DNA of 64,000 nucleotides from Spartobacteria bacterium (GTDB lineage Bacteria; Verrucomicrobiota; Verrucomicrobiia; Chthoniobacterales; UBA10450). The notes under the pieces were generated by a model, which saw nothing but the letters and a program-made list of their open reading frames with translations, was not told the DNA's origin and searched no databases. Shown here piece after piece: positions 53,532 through 61,698 of this stretch. Both the position numbers and the translations under genes were made by a program. Where the stretch lies: assembly GCA_003167555.1 (NCBI GenBank), contig PMSN01000014.1, forward strand, positions 248,001-312,000, given 5' to 3'. The first letter of the stretch is position 1. The number at the start of each line of letters is the position of its first letter.

Positions 53532-54806
53532 TCATCTGCGCGCTGCGCGATAATATTCGACGAGACCTTCCACCACGCTGTCGACGTACTCGCGATAAAT
53601 GCTCGGCCGTTCCACGCCGTTGATTGGGCGCGTCCCGTCGTAATCTCCCGCCTGAATGCGCGCGAAGACTTCACGGCTGTTCATCACGTAGGGCTCGAAG
53701 TAAACCACCGGGCATTGATAAAGCCGCGTCGCGACGAGATTGCGCGCGTAGACATAACCGCTCGTGCCGACTTTGGTGACGTTGTCCGGGTGGGTGTATT
53801 CGTAAGGAGGAAGCTGGGTTTTCTTCGCCATTACGGCAGCTGCCGTGTCAGCGATCTTCAGCTCTTCGTCATAGGCGCGACGCAAAAGGCGCCGCAGCAT
53901 CTCGAAACGAACGTCATCGGATTGCAGCTCGGCCGGGACATAGGCGCCGTTGACGAGAAGATGAAGATGATTCTCGTCGCTGAGGGTGGGGTTCTGCTCG
54001 TCGCCCCAGGCTTCGGCATTGAAATGCAGACAGAGAACAAGATCAGGTTTGAGTTTCGAGTTCACGAGGCGGGCGCGCTGACGAATCTCGCTGTTGCGGT
54101 AGAAAAGAATTTCGCTTTGCCAACGAACGGTCTGGTCTTTGAGGGGATCGTCCGGTCCCGCAAAATCATCGCGCGGGTTTTCGATTCCGCTGGTTCGGAG
54201 AACTTCTCGCGCTACCTCCTTCAGATCGTCGGGGCGCAACGATGTCACCGGTTCCGTCTTGTCGCGCACGAACGAAACACGCGCGCCCAATTCCCGAAGT
54301 TTCGGCGCCAGCATTTGGGCGACATGCAAAGTCATTTCGCCTTCCTCAACCGGCGGCGCGTCGCCGACCTTGAACCAGCGCTCTTCCATCTTCGCCCACG
54401 CGCCCCCAATGTGGCCGGGATCGAGCGCGATCTTCAGTCCCGAAAGAATCTTTTTTTCGCGTTTCGGCCGTGGCAATGACGGCGCCGTCCGCCAGGGCGG
54501 CGCGGCCGGTCTGCGCGTCCGCTCGTTTTTCGCAAACCGGAGCGTGAACCACGTCTGCGCGTCCCGGTCCATCAGAATGCACGCAAACTCCGGCTCGACC
54601 CGGATGAGTTCGTCGCCGATCCCGTGGCTGCAATAAACGCCGCGAAGCAATCGCTCGAATTCATCGTGCGTGATCGTCTTCTGATATTTCGCGAGCGTTT
54701 CCCACGCGGGCGGATCGGCGATGGGGTTGCTGAGACGATCAGCCGCGAGGGCGGAATGGAGCAGAACGAAGAGGGCAAGGAAGAGGAAGAGCGGGCGAAA
54801 GATCAC
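53532..54806 (-). CDS. N-acetylmuramoyl-L-alanine amidase (amidase_3)
   Basis: A 424-residue exported cell-wall hydrolase with a signal peptide (FRPLFLFLALFVLLHSALAA). The zinc site of the AmiC family is visible: LKIALDPGHIGG, GEMTLHVAQM with the Glu, and LVLCLHFNAEAWG with the third ligand. It would release peptide stems during wall turnover or cell separation. The N-terminal 120 residues are a separate, unrecognised region. The last part reads RPSIYREYVDSVVEGLVEYY. Confidence 0.85.
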   Translation of the reverse strand: MIFRPLFLFLALFVLLHSALAADRLSNPIADPPAWETLAKYQKTITHDEFERLLRGVYCSHGIGDELIRVEPEFACILMDRDAQTWFTLRFAKNERTRRPAAPPWRTAPSLPRPKREKKILSGLKIALDPGHIGGAWAKMEERWFKVGDAPPVEEGEMTLHVAQMLAPKLRELGARVSFVRDKTEPVTSLRPDDLKEVAREVLRTSGIENPRDDFAGPDDPLKDQTVRWQSEILFYRNSEIRQRARLVNSKLKPDLVLCLHFNAEAWGDEQNPTLSDENHLHLLVNGAYVPAELQSDDVRFEMLRRLLRRAYDEELKIADTAAAVMAKKTQLPPYEYTHPDNVTKVGTSGYVYARNLVATRLYQCPVVYFEPYVMNSREVFARIQAGDYDGTRPINGVERPSIYREYVDSVVEGLVEYYRAARR

Positions 54807-54844
54807 GGTTTGGATTTCGGTCTTTTCAATACGATGGTCGCCGG

Positions 54845-55648
54845 ATGCTGACGATTCTTTTTCTGGGCGACGTGGTGGGCGAGCCGGGCCGCAACGCCGT
54901 CATCGCGCAATTGCCGCGCTTGAAAGAATCGCACGCGCTCGATTTCATCATCGTGAATGGCGAAAACGCGGCGGGCGGCCGCGGCATCACGCCGAAAATC
55001 ACGATCGATTTATTGCGCGCCGGAGTTTCGGTCATCACGACTGGTGACCACATCTGGGACCAGAAAGAAATTTTCGCGTTCATCGACACGGAACCGCGTT
55101 TGTTGCGCCCGGTGAATTATCCCGCGGGCGCGCCGGGCAACGGCTCGATCGTCCTCGAAACGGCGAAAGGGAAAGTGGGCGTCACCATTGTCCAGGGACG
55201 CACGTTCATGCAGCCGATTCTCGAAAATCCTTTTCGCGCGGTCGCGGCCGCGGTCGAACAGATGCGCGCGGAGACGCCTGTGATTTTCGTGGACGCGCAC
55301 GCCGAGACGACGAGCGAGAAAATCGCGCTCGGCCGTTTTCTCGATGGAAAAGTTTCCGCCGTCATCGGCACTCACACCCATGTGCAAACCGCCGACGAAC
55401 AGATTTTCCCCGGAGGCACCGCGTTTCTTTGCGATGCGGGAATGTGCGGCCCGGCCAATTCCATTCTGGGCCGGGCGATCGATCCGATCGTGAATCGTTT
55501 CGTCTCGAATCTCCCCGCGCTGTTTCCCGTGGCGAAAGGCGATGTCCGCTTGTGCGGCGTAGTTGTTTCCATCGATGAAACGACGGGTCGCGCGCTGAGC
55601 ATTAAGCGAGTGAACGAATTGATCTCCGAAACGCAGCCGCCGGTGTAG
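54845..55648 (+). CDS. YmdB-family metallophosphoesterase
   Basis: A 267-residue protein of the TIGR00282/YmdB family, phosphodiesterases that cut 2',3'-cyclic nucleotides in tested members. Metal-binding motifs: LGDVVGEPGR, NGENAAGG, GDHIWD, VDAHAETTSEK, GTHTHVQTADE and DAGMCGP, all intact. It starts 38 bases from the divergent amidase gene; the end overlaps the repeat at 55640. Confidence 0.92.
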   Translation: MLTILFLGDVVGEPGRNAVIAQLPRLKESHALDFIIVNGENAAGGRGITPKITIDLLRAGVSVITTGDHIWDQKEIFAFIDTEPRLLRPVNYPAGAPGNGSIVLETAKGKVGVTIVQGRTFMQPILENPFRAVAAAVEQMRAETPVIFVDAHAETTSEKIALGRFLDGKVSAVIGTHTHVQTADEQIFPGGTAFLCDAGMCGPANSILGRAIDPIVNRFVSNLPALFPVAKGDVRLCGVVVSIDETTGRALSIKRVNELISETQPPV

Positions 55649-55724
55649 CCACGGCCCTGCGGGCCGTCCATCGAAACGCCAGAAGCAAGAAACCTGACGG
55701 CCCACAGGGCCGTGGCTACACCGG
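55640..55724. repeat. Inverted repeat, GTGTAGCCACGGC family
   Basis: Arms of 29 bp at 55640-55668 and 55696-55724, nearly perfect. The left arm covers the last codons of the YmdB-type gene, and the right arm ends two bases before the convergent infC stop. A terminator role for both genes is likely. Confidence 0.85.
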
Positions 55725-55725
55725 A

Positions 55726-56319
55726 CTATTCCTGCATCGCCGCGGCGCTCTTCTCCGCAGCTTCCTCTTCCGCGTCGTCAGCTTGCACGGAGAAGCGGCG
55801 TTTTCTGCGTGCGGCCGGCAGCGGCGAGAGAGTCATCGTCACGTTGCGACCGGCGATCTTCGGTTCCATTTCCACCTGCGACATGCCGGCAAGATCGTCG
55901 CGCACCTTTTCCATCAGCTGCATTCCAAATTCCTGGTGGGCCATTTCGCGGCCGCGGAATTGCAATTGCACCCGCACCTTGTTTCCCTTGTCGAGAAATC
56001 CTTCGCCGTGCCGGATTTTCGTCAGGTAATCGTGATCGTCGATGTTCACGCGAAACTTGATTTCCTTCAGTTTCGTCCCGGAAGTCCTCTTGTCTTTTTC
56101 CTGCTTGGAGATGTCGTAACGGAACTTTCCGAAATCGACGATTTTGCAGACCGGTGGATTTGCCGTGGGCGCCACCTCGACGAGATCGAGGCCGACACTC
56201 TGAGCTTTGCGCAACGCGTCCGAAAGCTTCATGACGCCGAGTTGCTCGCTGGTGGATCCGAGAATGACCCGTACTTCGCGGGCGCGAATCCGACCGTTTA
56301 CACGAATTTGTGGTTGCAG
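55726..56319 (-). CDS. infC: Translation initiation factor IF-3
   Basis: About 197 residues. The conserved core is complete: IRVNGRIRAREVRVI, SDALRKAQSVGLDLVEVAPT, CKIVDFGKFRYD, the VKEIKFR-type block KLKEIKFRVNIDDHDY and RGREMAHQEFG. The ATG at 56232 lies after the conserved N-terminus, so it cannot be the start. The frame opens after a TGA, and the only plausible starts are CTG at 56319 or ATT at 56307. AGGAG lies 12 bases before the CTG. A non-AUG start is a known device for IF-3 autoregulation. There is no rpmI or rplT after it. The C-terminus has an extra acidic tail. Confidence 0.93.
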   Translation of the reverse strand: MQPQIRVNGRIRAREVRVILGSTSEQLGVMKLSDALRKAQSVGLDLVEVAPTANPPVCKIVDFGKFRYDISKQEKDKRTSGTKLKEIKFRVNIDDHDYLTKIRHGEGFLDKGNKVRVQLQFRGREMAHQEFGMQLMEKVRDDLAGMSQVEMEPKIAGRNVTMTLSPLPAARRKRRFSVQADDAEEEAAEKSAAAMQE

Positions 56320-56530
56320 ATTAAATCAAAGCTCCTGGCCGGCGACTCGGGAAGTGAACCGCGCCGCCGTATTTTTTTCCCCGCACTTCTTCCGGGCTCA
56401 TTGCTGAGGGCCGGAACACTTCTGCCTCACCGCGGCTGCGGACCGTCGCGGTGACGGGCCTGCGCTTTTCGCAAGCCGACTGCAAGATGTAAGCAACATT
56501 CGTGCGGTGGCAAGGCTAATCTCACGGCAG
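56320..56530 (-). promoter_or_regulatory. infC leader region
   Basis: A 211-bp gap between the DsbA-like gene stop and infC. On the minus strand it carries an 8-bp hairpin TCACCGCG/CGCGGTGA. No promoter could be assigned with confidence. infC leaders elsewhere bind L20; nothing here identifies that. Confidence 0.35.
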
Positions 56531-57190
56531 TCAGGCGTTCGGCGGCTCGCCGAAATGCGCGGCGTGCGATTCGTACGCGGCGAGGTCGTCGAGCATCGAG
56601 TCGATCGTGGCCGCGAGCGGTCCCACTTTGGCGAAGCCGGAGAAGATGGCGCGGTCGCCGATCTCGCTGTCGATGACGAAGGTGGGACGTTGCGTGACTT
56701 GAAGAGCGTGGAATTCCGCCGTGCTCGCCCGCGCCCGCGCTTCCACCTCGGGCGAACGCGCGCGCTCGAGCAGTTTCGTTTTATCGAGATTGGCCGCGCG
56801 CGCGCCGATCTCGACGGCGAGTTCCCACTGGCCGGTCGGCAATCCTTCGCGCTCGGTCGCATGCGCGAGCGCCATTCGGACGCGGTCGTCCGTGATTCCA
56901 AAATCTCGCGCGGCTTCGGCCACGAGATTGGGCGCGAGACATTCCTGGAGGTTCGGTTCGAACCAGCCCGGCTTCAGCATGAACGGCGAACGCATCATCA
57001 TTCCGCTGCGGCGATAAAACCATTCCGCTTGTTCGATCGATTTCGGAAAACCCGACGCGTCCATCAGCGCGATCTTCCAGGCAAAATCCACGCGGTCGGC
57101 GTAGCGCTTCTTTAATTCCTCCCAGGCGGGCTGGGCCCAAAAGCACCAGGAGGAAATCACATCGAGGTAGATGGTCACTTTCATTTTCAT
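56531..57190 (-). CDS. DsbA-family oxidoreductase-like protein (FrnE/HCCA type)
   Basis: A 219-residue thioredoxin-fold protein: VTIYLDVISSWCFWAQPAWE, then a long helical insert (LAPNLVAEAARDFG) and a VTQRPTFVIDSEIG cis-Pro region. The usual CxxC is reduced to one Cys (SSWCFWA), as in isomerase- or glutathione-using members, so it is not a normal disulphide exchanger. It is cytoplasmic, having no signal. Confidence 0.78.
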   Translation of the reverse strand: MKMKVTIYLDVISSWCFWAQPAWEELKKRYADRVDFAWKIALMDASGFPKSIEQAEWFYRRSGMMMRSPFMLKPGWFEPNLQECLAPNLVAEAARDFGITDDRVRMALAHATEREGLPTGQWELAVEIGARAANLDKTKLLERARSPEVEARARASTAEFHALQVTQRPTFVIDSEIGDRAIFSGFAKVGPLAATIDSMLDDLAAYESHAAHFGEPPNA

Positions 57191-57260
57191 ATGTTGAAGC
57201 GTTGAAGCGGTTGAATCTTGCTACTCGCAAGAATCCATCAAACATCAAGACACTCGTTCC

Positions 57261-58829
57261 GTGCTCGATCTCAATCACATTCTTCTTTTCCTGGCGTGCG
57301 TTTCGCCGCTCGTCCTGCTCGGGCAAACGTGGCGGCGCGGCGGCTTGGATCGCGGCTGGCGGCTCGCGGCGTTCGCGGTGCTGATCGTGACCGGGGTTTC
57401 GTGGATTGTGCGGCCGGCAACGGCGGGATTCATAGGGGGCGGCGCGTGGTTCGCGTTGTTGCTTTTGCCCGCGGTCGGATTGCGCAAGACAGCGGAGCTT
57501 GCCGTCACGCAACGCTTCGCGAGCGCGCGGCGGCTCGCGCGTCTCCTGCGCCTTTTGCATCCCGCGGATGGATTGCTCGAGCAATCCATCTTGCTGCAAG
57601 CGCTCGAGCTGGCGCAACGCGGCGACTCCGCGTCCGCGCTCGCGCTTCTTGCGCCTTTGCGGAACAATCATACCACCCTCGGCCGCCAGGCGATCGCGGC
57701 CTCTTTCCGCATCCAGGGAGACTGGGAGAGTTTGCTACGCTGGACTCGCAGCGAGTTGTCACCGGGAATCATGCAGACGGACAACGCAGTAATCCCGCTC
57801 TATCTGCGCGCGCTGGGTGAGACGGGTTCGAGTGACGAACTCGTGGTGGAATTCGCGGCGAATGTCGCGAGCCTGACCGCGGGACAGCCCCCGCTCTGGA
57901 GTTATTATTCGAGTTTACTGGCGGTCCTGGCCTTTTGCGGTCGCGTCGAGTCTCTCGGAAATCTGCTCGAAACAAAGCTGCGCAAACTTCCGCGCCACGT
58001 GAAGGAGTGTTGGATCGGAACGAGCGAGATCGCCGCGGGCGCCGTGGCGGCCGGCCGGGCTCGCCTCGAGAAGGGGCTCGCCGGTACGAACGACCATCTG
58101 ATTCGATCCGACATCAGGCGACGTCTCCAAGTGGCGAGCGAATTTCCGCTCGCGCCGCTTTCACCGGGAAGCGACGCGTTTCTCCGCCGTATCGAGCGAA
58201 ACGATCGCGCGTCCGGCCGTGCCTTCGCTTCCGAAACAATGCGGCCCACCACGGCCGTGCTGATTCTGATCGCGCTGAATGTCGCGATGTTCGCCGCGGA
58301 GATCGGCAACGGCGGCTCGATGAATGGGTGGACGCTGCATCGGCTCGGCGCTCTCGAATTGGTGGCCGTGCGAGTCGACGGGGAATATTGGCGATTGCTC
58401 ACCTCGCTCTTTCTCCACTTCGGACCGCTTCATTTGCTCTTTAATTTATATGCGCTTTTTATCATCGGGCCGGGTCTGGAGCGGGCGCTCGGAGCGATTC
58501 GATTTGGCATTTGCTATCTGCTCTCCGGACTTGGCTCGGGTCTGGGCGTTTTGTTCTTGCGGCTGATTGGCTTGAATAGCGCGGAACAATTGGTCGGCGC
58601 ATCCGGTTGCGTCATGGGACTGGTCGGTGCGTGGGCCGGACTGCTTCTGCGGCATCGGGATTCGCCGCTCGCCGGACGCCGCTTGAAGAACATTCTCATG
58701 ATCGTCGCGATCCAAACCGCCTTCGATCTTTCCACGCCGCAAATCAGCATGGCGGCGCACATGAGTGGATTGGTAAGCGGCTTCGCGCTCGGGCTTCTCT
58801 TCGTGCCGCGGCGCGGCGTTGCCTGGTAG
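57261..58829 (+). CDS. Rhomboid intramembrane protease with long N-terminal part
   Basis: A 522-residue protein. Residues 325-515 are a rhomboid domain: TAVLILIALNVAMFAAEI, LTSLFLHFGPLHLLFNLYAL, VGASGCVMGLVGAW with the catalytic Ser, and MAAHMSGLVSGFALG with the catalytic His. The front 320 residues contain two hydrophobic helices at the beginning and a helical repeat-like region (LLEQSILLQALELAQRGDSA) that resembles TPR packing. The start is a GTG at 57261. The stop codon lies in the repeat at 58825. Confidence 0.85.
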   Translation: MLDLNHILLFLACVSPLVLLGQTWRRGGLDRGWRLAAFAVLIVTGVSWIVRPATAGFIGGGAWFALLLLPAVGLRKTAELAVTQRFASARRLARLLRLLHPADGLLEQSILLQALELAQRGDSASALALLAPLRNNHTTLGRQAIAASFRIQGDWESLLRWTRSELSPGIMQTDNAVIPLYLRALGETGSSDELVVEFAANVASLTAGQPPLWSYYSSLLAVLAFCGRVESLGNLLETKLRKLPRHVKECWIGTSEIAAGAVAAGRARLEKGLAGTNDHLIRSDIRRRLQVASEFPLAPLSPGSDAFLRRIERNDRASGRAFASETMRPTTAVLILIALNVAMFAAEIGNGGSMNGWTLHRLGALELVAVRVDGEYWRLLTSLFLHFGPLHLLFNLYALFIIGPGLERALGAIRFGICYLLSGLGSGLGVLFLRLIGLNSAEQLVGASGCVMGLVGAWAGLLLRHRDSPLAGRRLKNILMIVAIQTAFDLSTPQISMAAHMSGLVSGFALGLLFVPRRGVAW

Positions 58830-58877
58830 GGACAGCGCGCTGCCTGTCCGCGGACGCCGCAGCGCGGCGTCCCTACC
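58825..58877. repeat. Inverted repeat, GGTAGGGAC family
   Basis: Arms of 19 bp at 58825-58843 and 58859-58877 with about two mismatches. The left arm contains the TAG stop of the rhomboid gene. It is probably a terminator made from a mobilised repeat. Confidence 0.8.
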
Positions 58878-58951
58878 CGCGATGGAATGCTTGATGCTAA
58901 AGCTTTTCCTGTCAGATTCACGCTTCTCTTTTATCCAGGCCGCACTTCTCC

Positions 58952-61507
58952 ATGCCGACCTATCACACCTATAACGTGATCCCCACGCTCCCGGCCGCGC
59001 TCGAGCCGTTGCGCGAGATGGTTCTCAATCTCTGGTGGACGTGGGAACCTTCCGCCCGCCGCCTCTTCCGCCATCTCGATCACGAGCTCTGGGATCGAAC
59101 GAATCACAATCCCGTCCGGATGCTGCAACTTTCCCGGCAAGCCCGGCTCGTCGAAGTGGCCCAGGACAAAAATTTTCTGCGCGAGTTGAAGGAAGTGCAC
59201 GACGATTTCCGCCAGTATCTCGCGCGTCAGGACACGTACGGCAAAACCGGCGCCGGCAGCGCCATTACAAAACCGGTCGCCTATTTTTCCGCCGAGTTCG
59301 GCTTCCACGAATCGATTCCAAATTATTCCGGCGGCCTCGGCATTCTGGCCGGCGACCATTGCAAATCCGCCAGCGATCTTGATTTGAATTTCGTCGCGAT
59401 CGGGTTGCTCTACCGGCACGGCTACTTCAAACAGCAGATCGACAAGGAAGGCATCCAGCACGCCGTCAGCTTGAACCAGAATTTTCATCATCTGCCGATC
59501 ACGGAAGTGCGGCGCGGCGATGCCAAGCTGCTCATCTCCGTCCAGCTTCTCGATCGCGAAGTTTGGGCGAAGATTTGGCGCTTGCATGTGGGACGCGTCG
59601 ATCTCTACCTGCTCGATACCGACATCGCGGAGAACAACGCGGACGATCGCCGCATCACGGCCCAGCTTTACGGCGGTGATCTCGAAATGCGCATGCGCCA
59701 GGAAATGGTGCTCGGCGTTGGCGGCGTGAAAGCGCTCACTGCGCTCGGGATCGAGGCGGAAGTTTTTCACATGAACGAAGGTCACTCGGCTTTCCTCGCC
59801 CTCGAGCGGATTCGGCGGAACGTCCTCGAGAAAAATCTCGATTTTTATTCCGCTTTGCAGCTCGTCGCCTCCGCGAATGTCTTCACGACCCACACCCCCG
59901 TGCCGGCGGGCAACGACGCGTTCCCGCGCGAGATGATGAAGCGTTACTTCGGCGAATTCGCGACACAGCTCGGCATTCCGTTCGATGAATTTTTCCGGTT
60001 CGGCCAAACGAGCGTGAATCCAACGGACACGTTCAGCATGACGGTTCTCGCGCTGCGGGTGAGCCGGCACTCGAACGGGGTGAGCAAATTGCACGGCGAA
60101 GTGAGCCGCTCGCTTTGGAAAGACGTCTGGGCCGGCGTGCCCGGCCACGAAGTGCCGATCACGAGTATCACCAACGGCGTGCACACGAAAACCTGGATGG
60201 CGCCGGAATTTTCCGCGCTCTACCAAAAGTATCTCGGCGATTGGGAAGAACATCTGACCGAGCCGGATTTCTGGCGGCGGGTCGCCGACATTCCCGATGC
60301 GCATTTGTGGGAGACGCACCAGAAATTGAAACTGCGTCTCGTTGAATTCGTGCGCGAGCGCGTCCGCACGGCGCGAGAGCGCGCGGGTGAATCGCCGGAA
60401 TCGATTCGGAGCGTGAACCGGATTCTCGATCCGGAAATCTTGACGATCGGGTTCGCGCGCCGTTTCGCCACCTACAAGCGCGGCGCATTGCTCTTCAGCG
60501 ATCAGGAGCGCCTCAAGCGTTTGCTGAACGATGAGACGCGTCCGGTCCAATTCATCTTCGCCGGAAAAGCGCATCCGCAGGATGAAGGTGGCAAGGCGCT
60601 CATCCAGCAGGTTTACAAATTCAGCCGCGAACACGGCTTCGAGAACCGGATGGTTTTCGTGGAGGACTACGACACCTACATCGCGCGCCGCCTCGTGCAG
60701 GGCGTCGATCTTTGGCTGAACAATCCGCTCCGTCCGCTGGAAGCGAGCGGCACGAGCGGAATGAAATTGCCGCCGAACGGCGGCTTGAATTTGAGCGTGC
60801 TCGATGGCTGGTGGTGCGAAAGTTACAATGGCAACAACGGTTGGGCGATCGGCGCGGAGATCACCGGGGGCGTGGTCGATTTCCAAAGCGAAGTCGACGC
60901 GGGCAGTCTCTATCAGTTGCTCGAGAACCAGATCATCCCGCTTTATTACGCGAAGCCGGATGGGAAACTGCCGCTCGCGTGGCTTCAGCTCATGCGCGAG
61001 TCGATCCGGAGCGTCACGCCGGTTTTTAACACGCACCGGATGGTGAAGGAATACACCGAGCGGCTTTACGCGCCGGCGGCGAGAGCCCACGAGGAATTCG
61101 CGCGCGACGAATGCGCCGCTGCGACCAGGCTCAGCAAATGGAAGGCGCAGATGCGAAAGGATTGGCCGGGCGTGAACATCCTCGACGTGCAGGTCGGCAA
61201 CGAAGATCGGCAAAATATTCAGGTGGGCGAGACACTGCAGATTTCGGCCCGAGTGCATCTCGGATCGGTGGATCCCGCGCACGTGCGTGTGGAAGCGTAT
61301 CACGGTGAAGCTGACAACGGTGGTATCAAGAATCCCGCCGTGACCGTCTTGGGTGAGAGTTCGCCGGCGGAGGGCGAGGGGAATTATGTTTATCGCGGCG
61401 TCGTTCCGGCATCGGAAAGCGGCACGTATGGTTTCAGTGTCCGCGTCGTCCCGGTTCATCCGCATCTCATGCAAACACACGAGCTGCGTTTGATCACGTG
61501 GTCGTGA
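58952..61507 (+). CDS. glgP: Alpha-glucan phosphorylase
   Basis: An 851-residue PLP enzyme that releases glucose-1-phosphate from glycogen. It has the DUF3417-type N-terminus of the short bacterial/archaeal family (LREMVLNLWWTWEPSARRLF), VAYFSAEFGFHESIPNYSGG, LGILAGDHCKSASDLDL, VFHMNEGHSAFLALE and EASGTSGMKLPPNGG with the PLP Lys. A C-terminal region (about 740-851) is a beta domain also seen in the family. The start codon is ATG at 58952. A long antisense frame on the other strand is a shadow. Confidence 0.95.
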   Translation: MPTYHTYNVIPTLPAALEPLREMVLNLWWTWEPSARRLFRHLDHELWDRTNHNPVRMLQLSRQARLVEVAQDKNFLRELKEVHDDFRQYLARQDTYGKTGAGSAITKPVAYFSAEFGFHESIPNYSGGLGILAGDHCKSASDLDLNFVAIGLLYRHGYFKQQIDKEGIQHAVSLNQNFHHLPITEVRRGDAKLLISVQLLDREVWAKIWRLHVGRVDLYLLDTDIAENNADDRRITAQLYGGDLEMRMRQEMVLGVGGVKALTALGIEAEVFHMNEGHSAFLALERIRRNVLEKNLDFYSALQLVASANVFTTHTPVPAGNDAFPREMMKRYFGEFATQLGIPFDEFFRFGQTSVNPTDTFSMTVLALRVSRHSNGVSKLHGEVSRSLWKDVWAGVPGHEVPITSITNGVHTKTWMAPEFSALYQKYLGDWEEHLTEPDFWRRVADIPDAHLWETHQKLKLRLVEFVRERVRTARERAGESPESIRSVNRILDPEILTIGFARRFATYKRGALLFSDQERLKRLLNDETRPVQFIFAGKAHPQDEGGKALIQQVYKFSREHGFENRMVFVEDYDTYIARRLVQGVDLWLNNPLRPLEASGTSGMKLPPNGGLNLSVLDGWWCESYNGNNGWAIGAEITGGVVDFQSEVDAGSLYQLLENQIIPLYYAKPDGKLPLAWLQLMRESIRSVTPVFNTHRMVKEYTERLYAPAARAHEEFARDECAAATRLSKWKAQMRKDWPGVNILDVQVGNEDRQNIQVGETLQISARVHLGSVDPAHVRVEAYHGEADNGGIKNPAVTVLGESSPAEGEGNYVYRGVVPASESGTYGFSVRVVPVHPHLMQTHELRLITWS

Positions 61508-61538
61508 GAGAATTGTTCGTTATCGCGGAGGATATGCT

Positions 61539-61696
61539 TGTCATCCCGAGCCGCGCAGACGGCGAGGGATCTCGCAGGTGCCATGGCGCTTCCGCGCTAC
61601 GTCACGCGTCTACGTTGAGCTGCGCGCCGCACGACCTCCGGTAACGCAAACTGCAGTTGCGAGGTCCCTCGTCGTCTAACGCGACTCGGGATGACA
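61539..61696. repeat. Inverted repeat element, GTCATCCCGAG family, copy 2
   Basis: Left arm 61539-61576, right arm about 61658-61696; the arms match each other and those at 49507 with several changes. It fills the gap between the convergent phosphorylase and dop genes. Confidence 0.82.
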
Positions 61697-61698
61697 GC

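Noticed and set aside
58931-61480. An 849-residue open frame antisense to the glucan phosphorylase
   Set aside because: It mirrors the GC-rich coding gene, has a His/Arg-rich composition with no domain, and is a codon-bias shadow.
61508-61698. A pup or ubact gene next to dop
   Set aside because: The gap is filled by a repeat element and no short frame ends in the expected C-terminal Gly-Gly-Gln/Glu pattern.
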